Below, piece by piece: positions 9,129 through 16,323 of a DNA stretch of 64,000 nucleotides. The first letter of the stretch is position 1. The number at the start of each line of letters is the position of its first letter. Source of the DNA: Deltaproteobacteria bacterium (GTDB lineage Bacteria; Myxococcota_A; UBA9042); contig JACKFC010000014.1 in assembly GCA_020632665.1 (NCBI GenBank), positions 1 through 64,000 of the forward strand. The letters run 5' to 3'. Both the position numbers and the translations under genes were made by a program. The notes under the pieces were generated by a model. It was not told the DNA's origin. It did not search any database and saw nothing but the letters and a program-made list of their open reading frames with translations.

Positions 9129-9676
9129 TTGTCGAACACGTCAGCCGCGACCGGCACTCCAAAGACCTTCACCACGTCCTTCGCTACGGCGACCTCGAGG
9201 CCCTGCTGCCCGACCCGGGTGGAAAAGAGCGCGTCTTTTTGGCTGCGCACTTCCAGGGTGCCGTGGCAGACGCCGTGCCGGACCATCGGCAGTCGCGCCG
9301 CAGCGGTCGTCAGCGCGCCGGGCTTCCGGGCTCTGCGTCCTATTACCAGCTCTGCCGGCTGCACTACCATCCGGACGCCGCACGGGTCGCGCCGATCGAA
9401 GGCAAGCCGTGGGCGGAAGAAAATCAGCCGACGGTTGTTTTCACCGACGTGATGCCCATTGCGCGCAAAGTCAGTGAGTGGTTCCCGACGCTGAAGGCCG
9501 GCATGACCGAGGTCCTCGCGGCGGAGATCCGTCAACTCACCGCCGAAGGGTTCGGCGATCGCTGGCTGCTTCACGTGGCCCTGCTGCCCGAGTCCGGTGA
9601 ACTCGAGATCGGTCGCACGACCTGGTCGGACCTCCTGCGCAACGACGAAAAGGTCTGGCGAGTTGCCCTCACGTAG
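9125..9676 (+). CDS. Conserved-looking protein of unknown function
   Basis: A 183-residue soluble protein that I do not recognise. It has no signal peptide or membrane segment. Charged, mixed alpha/beta-like sequence includes YYQLCRLHYHPDA near 77-89, QPTVVFTDVMPIARKV near 106-121 and RWLLHVALLPESGELEIG near 149-166. The stretch of about 50 residues after LAAHFQ is Arg/Gln-rich and looks loop-like. Its start ATG overlaps the mutH stop (ATGA) and its end overlaps the likely start of the dprE1-like gene, so it is embedded in the operon and very likely translated. Codon use matches its neighbours. No function is assigned. Confidence 0.6.
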   Translation: MIVEHVSRDRHSKDLHHVLRYGDLEALLPDPGGKERVFLAAHFQGAVADAVPDHRQSRRSGRQRAGLPGSASYYQLCRLHYHPDAARVAPIEGKPWAEENQPTVVFTDVMPIARKVSEWFPTLKAGMTEVLAAEIRQLTAEGFGDRWLLHVALLPESGELEIGRTTWSDLLRNDEKVWRVALT

Positions 9677-11012
9677 CCAAGAACCGCGCGTCGCGGGGTG
9701 GGGACGGCAATTTGTTCCCGGTCGCGAGTTGTTCAGCGAAGACCTCGAACGCGCCTCCAAGGGTGCCCACTTGCTGCGCGGCCTCGGCCGCTCCTACGGC
9801 GACGCATCGCTTCCGGCGCCGGGCTGTCCCGACGTCCTCACTACGACGCTCGCCGACCGCGTCCTCCGCCTCACCGACGACGGTGTGCTGCGCGCGGAAG
9901 CGGGACTCTCGCTGCGGGCGCTGAATCGGTTGACGCTGCACCGCGGCCTCTTCGTCCCCGTCACGCCGGGCACGCAATTCGTGACCTTGGGCGGGATGGT
10001 CGCGAGCGACGTCCACGGCAAGCGTCACCACGTCGCCGGCACGATCGGTCGCCACGTCCGGGCGCTGCGGATGCGGGTCGCCGACGGTCGAATCGTCGAG
10101 TGCAGCCCCGAGACCCACGCCGATCTTTTCTGGGCCACCATCGGCGGCATGGGCCTCACCGGCGCCATCCTCGAGGTGGAGCTGCAGCTCGAGCGCACGC
10201 CATCGCCCTGGATTTACCAGGAGATGACCAAGCACGGTGATCTCGACAGCCTGCTCGCGGCCTTGGAGGAGGGGTCGCGCAACTGGCCGATGACGGTCGC
10301 CTGGATCGACTGCGTCACGCGCGGGCGTGCGATGGGTCGCGGCATCCTCTTCGTTGGGCGTTGGGCCGAGGCGCACGAATCACCGCCGGAGCCGCCGCGC
10401 TGGGGCGAAGCGTCGATCCCGGTGCCCTTCGAGGCGCCGAATTGGGCGATCTCGCCGCCGACGGTGCGTGCCTTCAACACCGCGTATTATCACAAGCAGC
10501 TGCGCAGCAAGGTGCAGGGCTTCGTCTCGCCGGAGACATTCTTCTACCCCCTCGACGTCATCGCCGACTGGAACCTCGGCTACGGCAGCAGCGGCTTGAC
10601 CCAGCACCAAGCCGTCATACCGCGGCAAGCCGGTCCGCAGGGCGTCCGCGCCTTGCTCGAACGGCTGACGGCGCTCTCGGCGGCCTCGCCACTCTGCGTG
10701 CTCAAGGATTGCGGCGAGCAAGGGCAGGGGCTGCTGAGTTTTCCGCGGCCCGGTACCTCGATCGCGATCGACATGCCCGTGCGTTCGGGTACCGCCGCGG
10801 CGGTCGCGCAGCTCAACGAGGTCGTGATCGAATACGGCGGCCGGATCTACCTGACCAAGGATCAGTTCACCTCCGCCGCGGATTTTCGCGCGATGGAGCC
10901 CCGCTTGGACGACTTCATGGACGTTCGCCGGCGCTGGGACCCCGAGCTGCGCTTCCGTAGCGCGCAGAGCGTCCGGCTCTTCGGCGATTCGCCTTTCGCT
11001 ACAGGAACGTGA
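9663..11012 (+). CDS. DprE1-like FAD-dependent oxidoreductase
   Basis: About 449 residues, closely resembling mycobacterial DprE1, the flavoprotein that oxidises decaprenylphosphoryl-ribose at C2. The FAD (VAO-fold) domain starts RVAGWGRQF, with the pyrophosphate motif LRGLGRSYGDASL at about 38-50 and GGMVASDVHGKRHH near 111-124. The C-terminal half carries LSFPRPGTSIAIDMPV and EYGGRIYLTKDQ, aligning with the DprE1 active site. The position of the benzothiazinone-reactive Cys387 of M. tuberculosis is Ala368 here. The start is TTG at 9663, giving a short lead into the conserved block; an ATG at 9597 would run 80 bases into the upstream gene. The next gene is a DprE2-like reductase, so the pair probably epimerises a polyprenyl-phosphate sugar. 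Confidence 0.82.
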   Translation: MPSRSQEPRVAGWGRQFVPGRELFSEDLERASKGAHLLRGLGRSYGDASLPAPGCPDVLTTTLADRVLRLTDDGVLRAEAGLSLRALNRLTLHRGLFVPVTPGTQFVTLGGMVASDVHGKRHHVAGTIGRHVRALRMRVADGRIVECSPETHADLFWATIGGMGLTGAILEVELQLERTPSPWIYQEMTKHGDLDSLLAALEEGSRNWPMTVAWIDCVTRGRAMGRGILFVGRWAEAHESPPEPPRWGEASIPVPFEAPNWAISPPTVRAFNTAYYHKQLRSKVQGFVSPETFFYPLDVIADWNLGYGSSGLTQHQAVIPRQAGPQGVRALLERLTALSAASPLCVLKDCGEQGQGLLSFPRPGTSIAIDMPVRSGTAAAVAQLNEVVIEYGGRIYLTKDQFTSAADFRAMEPRLDDFMDVRRRWDPELRFRSAQSVRLFGDSPFATGT

Positions 11013-11014
11013 CG

Positions 11015-11755
11015 ATGCAATACGTCTTCGTGGGCGCCACGCGCGGGATGGGACGCGCGCTGGCTCGGCGCATGGTCGCCCGGGGCGACACGCTCTTTCT
11101 GCTCGGTCGCGACGCCGAAGGATTGGATCGTTGTGCCACCGATCTCCGCGCCCGCGCGGGCAGGGAAGACGCCGTCGTCGGCGTCGGCGCGCTCGATCTG
11201 CTGCAGCCGGACGGCTTCGGCCCGGCCGTCGACGCGGCGGTCGCGGCGCTGGGATCGGTCGACGGCTTCGTCGTCTCGGCTGGCCTCTTCGCCCCCGGTC
11301 CGGCGCTCGAGGCCGACCTGGCACTGGCGGAGCGCGTGCTGCGGGCCAACTTCACCGGCACGATCCTGCTCTGCGAGCACGCCCGCCGACACCTGCTGCC
11401 GAGCAAGGGACAACTGGTCGTCTTCAGCTCCGTCGCTGGAGATCGCGGCCGGAAGCCGATCGCCATCTACGGCGCGAGCAAGGCCGGGCTCTCGCACTAC
11501 CTGGAATCGGTCGACCACCGCTTCGCCGCCGATGGCCTCCGGGTGCTGACGGTCAAGCCCGGCTTCGTCCGCACCGCGATGACGGCGGGGCTGCCGGAGC
11601 CACCCTTCGCCGGCGAGCCGGACGCTGTCGCCAAGCGCGTGCTCGCCGCGATGGACGCTGGCAAGCCGGTGGTCTACGCGCCGGCGATCTGGGCGCTGGT
11701 GATGTTGGTGATTCGGCTGCTGCCGCGCTTCGTCATGCGTCGCGTCGGCTTCTGA
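11015..11755 (+). CDS. DprE2-like short-chain dehydrogenase/reductase
   Basis: A 246-residue classical SDR. The N-terminal nucleotide motif is GATRGMGRALARR at about 7-19, the Ser of the catalytic set is in VVFSSVAGDRGR, and the Tyr-Lys pair is in AIYGASKAG near 151-159. PGFVRTAMT follows. The C-terminus ends in a hydrophobic segment (WALVMLVIRLL), as in mycobacterial DprE2 and related membrane-associated SDRs. The likely role is reduction of the 2-keto intermediate made by the adjacent flavoprotein. The start at 11015 is preferred over GTG 11009 because AGGAA is eight bases upstream. It lies two bases after the dprE1-like stop. Confidence 0.82.
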   Translation: MQYVFVGATRGMGRALARRMVARGDTLFLLGRDAEGLDRCATDLRARAGREDAVVGVGALDLLQPDGFGPAVDAAVAALGSVDGFVVSAGLFAPGPALEADLALAERVLRANFTGTILLCEHARRHLLPSKGQLVVFSSVAGDRGRKPIAIYGASKAGLSHYLESVDHRFAADGLRVLTVKPGFVRTAMTAGLPEPPFAGEPDAVAKRVLAAMDAGKPVVYAPAIWALVMLVIRLLPRFVMRRVGF

Positions 11756-11769
11756 GGCGCAGGCCGCGC

Positions 11770-12591
11770 TCAGGCCGCAACCAGCGAGCGGAGCTTGCGT
11801 TCGAGCTTGCGCTTCACGCCGGCCTCGACCTGCCGCACCCGTTCGCGCGAGATGCCGAAGTTGTCGGAGAGCTCCTGCAGCGTCGCCGGCTCGTCGGCCA
11901 AGATCCGCGTGTCGAGGATGATGCGCTCCTTGTCGTTCAGCCGCTCTCGCACCACGTCGATGCGCTCCTGCGCTGCAGCGATCAGCTCGGCGTCGCCCAC
12001 GGCCTCTTCGATGCCCGGCTCGGCGTCGTCTGCGAGCACCTCGGACAGCGTCAGCCGGCCGTCGTCGACCACCGCGCCGTCGAGGTCGAGCGTGCGACGC
12101 GCCGACGTCGCCGCGCGGTGCCATCCCTCGACCTCGCGCTCGGGCGCGTTGTCGTTGCCGGCGGCGGCATGGGCCTCGTCGCGGTGGCGACCGAAGAGGA
12201 GCTTGCGTTGCTGCGAGCTGGGCAGCACGCGAACCAACGCCCACTGGCTGGCGACGTGGGCCTGGATCGTCGCCTTGATCCACCACACCGCGTAGGTGAG
12301 CAGGCGGTTGCCGTGCTCGGGGTTGAAGCGCTCGACCGCGGTGATCAGGCCGACGTTGCCCTCCTGGATCAGGTCGATCATGTCGAGCTTGTAGCTGGCG
12401 TAGCGGTACGCGACCTTCACCACGAAGCGGAGGTTGCAGTTGATCAGGCGCTGTCGCGCCTCGGGATCACGGCTGCGGTGGTAGCGCTCGGCCAGCTCCA
12501 CCTCCTCTTCGCGGGTCAACAGCGGGTAGCGGCTGACCTCACGCATATAGCGTTCGAGGGTGGCGGTCTGGGCATCGTGGTAGCGCGTCAT
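11770..12591 (-). CDS. rpoH: RNA polymerase heat-shock sigma factor RpoH (sigma-32 type)
   Basis: A 273-residue sigma-70 family protein. Region 1.2/2.1 begins LERYMREVSRYPLLTREEE. Region 2 contains INCNLRFVVKVAYRY, the core-binding DLIQEGNVGL and the -10 recognition segment RLLTYAVWWIKATIQAHV. The RpoH box QRKLLFGRHRDE follows, which separates RpoH from RpoD and RpoS. Region 4 ends with LQELSDNFGISRERVRQVE. The product should direct transcription of heat-shock genes. The ATG at 12591 gives a normal length; an open frame to 12852 adds 87 atypical residues. A sigma-54 promoter lies 55-71 bases upstream. The nearby kinase gene is transcribed toward it. Confidence 0.9.
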   Translation of the reverse strand: MTRYHDAQTATLERYMREVSRYPLLTREEEVELAERYHRSRDPEARQRLINCNLRFVVKVAYRYASYKLDMIDLIQEGNVGLITAVERFNPEHGNRLLTYAVWWIKATIQAHVASQWALVRVLPSSQQRKLLFGRHRDEAHAAAGNDNAPEREVEGWHRAATSARRTLDLDGAVVDDGRLTLSEVLADDAEPGIEEAVGDAELIAAAQERIDVVRERLNDKERIILDTRILADEPATLQELSDNFGISRERVRQVEAGVKRKLERKLRSLVAA

Positions 12592-12645
12592 GGTGGCTCT
12601 CTCCCTTGCGGCGATGGGGCGTGCGTCCGCCGCGCCAATACAGAG

Positions 12646-12662
12646 AGCAAACGCCGTGCCAA
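12646..12662 (-). promoter_or_regulatory. Sigma-54 (-24/-12) promoter upstream of rpoH
   Basis: Reading on the minus strand the sequence is TTGGCACGGCGTTTGCT. It matches the consensus TTGGCACG-N4-TTGCW with no mismatch, and exactly ten bases separate the GG and GC dinucleotides. The predicted transcript would begin near 12635, giving a leader of about 44 bases to the rpoH ATG. I found no second match of this quality in the window. An NtrC-family activator gene is 2.3 kb away. In E. coli one of several rpoH promoters has also been reported as sigma-54 dependent. Confidence 0.75.
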
Positions 12663-12783
12663 CGGCTCCGAAAATTCTCCTTGTGGCCGTTCCGTCCCTG
12701 CCTAGACTGGCCGCAACGCGCAATTCCAACGGGTTGCGAGGCGGCGGCGCGCTGTCTTCGCGCGACGTGGCGAGCCCGCGCGA

Positions 12784-12860
12784 GCGGATCCGCAGCGGGG
12801 CTTCGGCTGGCCCTGCGGATTTGTGCGCACTGGAGTGGGGAATTTCACCCAATCGGGTGA
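12784..12860. promoter_or_regulatory. Two dyads 120-200 bases upstream of the sigma-54 promoter (candidate activator sites)
   Basis: The gap between rpoH and the kinase gene contains a perfect palindrome GCGGATCCGC at 12784-12793 and a dyad TCACCC-AATC-GGGTGA at 12845-12860. Both lie at distances usual for enhancer sites bound by sigma-54 activators. The second could instead be a weak hairpin after the kinase gene, whose stop is at 12877. Binding is inference. Confidence 0.3.
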
Positions 12861-12876
12861 CGTCCGGCCGGGTGGG

Positions 12877-14307
12877 CTACGCGCGCCAGCTGGGCAGGTC
12901 GAGCGTCACGACGGTGCCGCCCTCGATCGGGCAGTCGATCCGGACCTCGCCCTCGTGGGCCTCGACCACACGCCGGACGATGGCGAGCCCGAGACCAGTG
13001 CCCCGGTGCCGGGTGGTGAAGAAGGGCTCGAAGGCACGCGCCAGCCGATCGGCCGGCATGCCGGGGCCGTCGTCGTGCACGCAGAGTCGGCAACCCTGCG
13101 CGCGTGTCGACACGTCGATCGTGATGCTTCCCTTGCCTGACAGGGCCTGGGCGGCGTTGATCAGCAGGTTCAACAGTACCCCGTCGAGCAAGGCCGGATC
13201 TGCCTCGGCGACTGCCGAGTCGCCACGCACTTCGACCGTCACGCCGGAGAAGCGGGGATCGTCGCGCAATCGGCCGACCACGTCGTCGGCGAAGGCGCGT
13301 AAATCAGTTGCCCGAGTCCTCGGTTCACGCGGCCGTGCGTAGTCGAGCAGGTCTTCCATCGTGGCGTTGAGCGCGTCGATGCGGTCGAGGATATCGCCGA
13401 TTACGGCGCGTTCGGCGGTGCCTTCCGGCAGCCGGCGTCCAACGATCTGCAGCGCGCCGGAGATGCCGGCGAGCGGGTTCTTGACCTCGTGCGCCACCAC
13501 CGACGCCATCGTGCCGAGTCGGGCCAGGGCGGTGGCCTCACGTAGCTGGGCTTCGGCCTGCTTGCGCTCGGTGATCTCGGTGCGGATCGCGAGGTATTGC
13601 CGGGTCCGTCCGCGGACGTCGAAGAAGGGGATGATCGTCGTGTCGACCCAATAGAGTTGGCCGTCCTTGGCGCGGTTGCAGACCTCTCCGCGCCAGACGT
13701 CGCCGCGACCGATGGTCCGCCACAGCTCGACCCAGAATTCCCGCGGGTGGTGGCCGGAATTGATGATCTGGTGCGTCTTGCCGAGCAATTCGTCGCGGCT
13801 GTAGCCCGAGATGGCGCAGAAGCGCTCGTTGACCGAGATGATCCGCCCCGCTGCGTCGGTCGCGGCGACGATCGAGGCGTGGTCGAGCGCGTCCTTCAGG
13901 TCGAGGAGCTCGCGCTCGGAGACGTCGAGCGCCATCGCCGAGCGCTCCTCTTCGGTGCGGTCCTCGCCGCTGACCAGCACGCCGGCGCCGCCGTTCTCGC
14001 CGATCGCCTGGATGTGCAGGCGCAGAATGCGGACGTCGCCGTCCGGCCGCATGACGCGGGTGTCGAAGCAAGACTCCGGCGCGCCGGCGAGGACCGCATT
14101 CAACGCCTCCCAACATGCCTTGCGTTCCTCGGCGATCGCGCAGATGGCAGGGAACTCGCCGCCCAACTCGCCGATCAGCACGGCCATCGCGAGGTTGGCC
14201 CGCTGCACGCGGCCATCGTGGCCGACCAGCGCCATCGGGGTCGGGACGCCTTCGAGCACCTGCCACACTTCGGGAGCGGCCAGCGGATGGTCAGGTGTCG
14301 TAGGCAT
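12877..14307 (-). CDS. PAS-PAS sensor histidine kinase (NtrB-like, soluble)
   Basis: A 476-residue two-component kinase without membrane segments. An N-terminal PAS-like region is followed by a second PAS/PAC unit with ISGYSRDELLGK and FDVRGRTRQYLAI. The HisKA domain has LGTMASVVAHEVKNPLAG with the phospho-accepting His near 273. The ATPase domain shows LLINAAQAL (N box), DDGPGMP (G1) and GTGLGLAIVRRV (G2). The layout resembles NtrB-type kinases that partner sigma-54 activators. ATG 14307 has GGAG seven bases upstream; the overlapping GTG at 14310 is an alternative. It is divergent from the receiver gene and 285 bases upstream of rpoH on the same strand, so read-through is possible. The signal sensed is unknown. 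Confidence 0.85.
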   Translation of the reverse strand: MPTTPDHPLAAPEVWQVLEGVPTPMALVGHDGRVQRANLAMAVLIGELGGEFPAICAIAEERKACWEALNAVLAGAPESCFDTRVMRPDGDVRILRLHIQAIGENGGAGVLVSGEDRTEEERSAMALDVSERELLDLKDALDHASIVAATDAAGRIISVNERFCAISGYSRDELLGKTHQIINSGHHPREFWVELWRTIGRGDVWRGEVCNRAKDGQLYWVDTTIIPFFDVRGRTRQYLAIRTEITERKQAEAQLREATALARLGTMASVVAHEVKNPLAGISGALQIVGRRLPEGTAERAVIGDILDRIDALNATMEDLLDYARPREPRTRATDLRAFADDVVGRLRDDPRFSGVTVEVRGDSAVAEADPALLDGVLLNLLINAAQALSGKGSITIDVSTRAQGCRLCVHDDGPGMPADRLARAFEPFFTTRHRGTGLGLAIVRRVVEAHEGEVRIDCPIEGGTVVTLDLPSWRA

Positions 14308-14416
14308 CACTGTGCTCCAGGCGCGTCGCGTGCTTTTTTCCGGCAGCCGTCGCGGTGCCGACTACATTGCCGTTGCGCAGTTCCTGCGATTTGCCACGAA
14401 GGGCCCTCGGACGTCC

Positions 14417-14833
14417 ATGCTACCGCCACGAACGACCATGACCGCAGTTCCGTTCGACTTCGGCTCCGCTGCCGGGCACGTCCTGGTCGTCGACGACGAA
14501 TTCCTGATCCGCTGGTCGCTGCGCGAGCGGCTGATCGGCGACGGCTTTCGCGTCGTCGAAGCCGAAGACGCGGCGCGTGCCCGTCGCGCGGTGCAGGAGG
14601 ACGATTTCGACGTGGTGCTCCTCGACGTCCGCCTGCCCGACTCCGATGGTCTCGGCCTGCTCGCGGAGCTGCTCGCCAGCGTGAACAGCCGGATCATCGT
14701 GATCACCGCGCACGGCACCGACGAGTTGGCCGAAGAAGCCCTGGCCATGGGAGCCACCGCTTTCCTGCGCAAGCCGTTCGATGTGGACCGCATGGTCGAC
14801 CTGGTGGCCACGGCGGCCGCCGCGCGTCGCTGA
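14417..14833 (+). CDS. Single-domain response regulator
   Basis: A 138-residue stand-alone receiver. It has the acidic pair in VLVVDDEF, the phosphorylated Asp in VVLLDVRLPDSDG at about 70, the conserved Thr in VITAHGTD, and Lys in FLRKPFD. There is no output domain. Such proteins relay phosphate or tune a kinase. Its core VDDEFLIRWSLRERL is nearly the same as the N-terminus of the adjacent NtrC-type protein, suggesting local duplication. The start is uncertain: ATG 14417 and 14438 are both plausible and neither has a strong ribosome site. It is divergent from the kinase and 101 bases before the activator gene. Confidence 0.8.
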   Translation: MLPPRTTMTAVPFDFGSAAGHVLVVDDEFLIRWSLRERLIGDGFRVVEAEDAARARRAVQEDDFDVVLLDVRLPDSDGLGLLAELLASVNSRIIVITAHGTDELAEEALAMGATAFLRKPFDVDRMVDLVATAAAARR

Positions 14834-14934
14834 GCGTCGATCCTCGGTCGCATCAGCCCAGGCTTGCCCTGCAGCCTCGCACGCACGCACTATCGAGGCG
14901 CCCGGATCGTGTCTCCGGGCCGGAGACGTGCCGG

Positions 14935-16323
14935 ATGGGGAAGCATGCCAGCGCCGGAACCTCCTCCATCCTCATCGTCGACGACGAAGAGTTGATCCGC
15001 TGGTCGCTCCGGGCGCGCCTGGAAGACGACGGTCACCACATCCGCGACGCAGGGACCGGAGCGGCGGCGCGCGACGCGCTGCGCGAGCTCCCGGACCTGG
15101 TCCTGCTCGATATGCGCTTGCCAGACGCCGACGGTCTCGACCTCCTGCGTGAGATCAAGCAGCAGGCGCCGACCCTGCCGGTGGTGATGATGACCGGCAA
15201 TCGCTCGGTCGAGAGCGCGGTACAGGCGATGCGCGACGGGGCGCTGCACTACGCGGTCAAGCCTCTGAACCTCGACGAGATCGCCGTCCTGGTCGAGAAG
15301 GCGTTGGCGACGGGCGCGCTGGAGCGCGAGGTCCGCGACCACCGGGCACAAGCGTCGGCACCCTATGCCTTCGACCGCATTATTGGCGATTCGCCGGCCA
15401 TGCAGCGGGTTCGCACCTTGCTGCAGCGGGTGGCGCGGGCGCCGGTCGGGACCGTGCTGATCACCGGCGAATCGGGCACCGGCAAGGATCTCGCCGCCAA
15501 GGCGGTCCACTACAATTCGCCGCGCGCCGAGCGCCCGTTCATGAACATCACCTGCTCGGCGCTGCAGGATACGTTGCTCGAGAGTGAGCTCTTCGGCCAC
15601 GAGCGGGGCGCGTTCACCGACGCGAAGAAGGCCAAGCGCGGCCTCTTCGAGGCGGCCGACGGCGGCACCGTCTTCCTCGACGAGATCGGTGAGACCTCAC
15701 CGGCGATGCAGGCCAAGCTGCTGCGCTTCCTCGAAGAGCAGACCTTCAAGCGGGTCGGCGGCCTGACCGACGTGCGGGTCGACGTGCGGGTGATCGCCGC
15801 GACCAACCGGGACCTGCTGGCGGAGGTCGCGGGCGGCGGCTTCCGCGAAGACCTCTACTATCGCCTGCGCGTGCTGCCGGTCGAGCTGCCGCCGCTGCGT
15901 GAGCGCGGCGACGACGTCGCCTCGATGGCGGCGTGGTACGTCGCGCGCTATTGCGACGAGCTGCACCGCCCGGTGCCGAACATCACCGAAGCCGGAATGG
16001 CAGCGCTCTGCGCCCATTCGTGGCCCGGCAACGTCCGTGAGCTCCGCAACTTGGTCGAGCGCGCGGTCCTGCTCGGCGATGGCGGCCCACTCGACGTCGA
16101 CGACTTCTTCGGCTTCGAGCGGCAGCGCGGCGGCGACGCCGACCCGTTCCGCCTCCCGCCCGAGGGGATCGTGCTCGAAGATCTGGAGCGCGATCTGGTC
16201 CGCCAGGCCCTGCAACGCGCGCGCGGCAACCAGAGCGCCGCGGCCCGCTTGCTCGGGATCAGCCGCGACCAGCTCCGCTATCGGGTCGAGAAATTCGGCT
16301 TCGGGGCGGTGACGTGGGCCTAG
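14935..16323 (+). CDS. NtrC-family sigma-54-dependent response regulator
   Basis: A 462-residue activator with three domains. The receiver spans about 12-125, with Asp59 in LLDMRLPDADG. The AAA+ domain spans about 145-375, with Walker A GESGTGKD, the sigma-54 contact loop ELFGHERGAFTDA near 219-231, Walker B GGTVFLDEIGE, and the sensor/arginine-finger region FREDLYYRLRVLPVELPPLR. A Fis-type helix-turn-helix closes the protein (NQSAAARLLGISRDQLRYR). The loop reads GAFTDA rather than GAFTGA, a known variant class. ATG 14935 has GGAG nine bases upstream. The 3' end overlaps the ccoI start by ten bases. Plausible targets are the sigma-54 promoter of rpoH and genes of the cco cluster. Confidence 0.9.
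   Translation: MGKHASAGTSSILIVDDEELIRWSLRARLEDDGHHIRDAGTGAAARDALRELPDLVLLDMRLPDADGLDLLREIKQQAPTLPVVMMTGNRSVESAVQAMRDGALHYAVKPLNLDEIAVLVEKALATGALEREVRDHRAQASAPYAFDRIIGDSPAMQRVRTLLQRVARAPVGTVLITGESGTGKDLAAKAVHYNSPRAERPFMNITCSALQDTLLESELFGHERGAFTDAKKAKRGLFEAADGGTVFLDEIGETSPAMQAKLLRFLEEQTFKRVGGLTDVRVDVRVIAATNRDLLAEVAGGGFREDLYYRLRVLPVELPPLRERGDDVASMAAWYVARYCDELHRPVPNITEAGMAALCAHSWPGNVRELRNLVERAVLLGDGGPLDVDDFFGFERQRGGDADPFRLPPEGIVLEDLERDLVRQALQRARGNQSAAARLLGISRDQLRYRVEKFGFGAVTWA

Noticed and set aside
12592..12852. N-terminal extension of RpoH by 87 codons
   Set aside because: It would make the sigma-54 promoter part of the coding sequence, its residues do not resemble any sigma factor, and 12591 gives the normal RpoH length.
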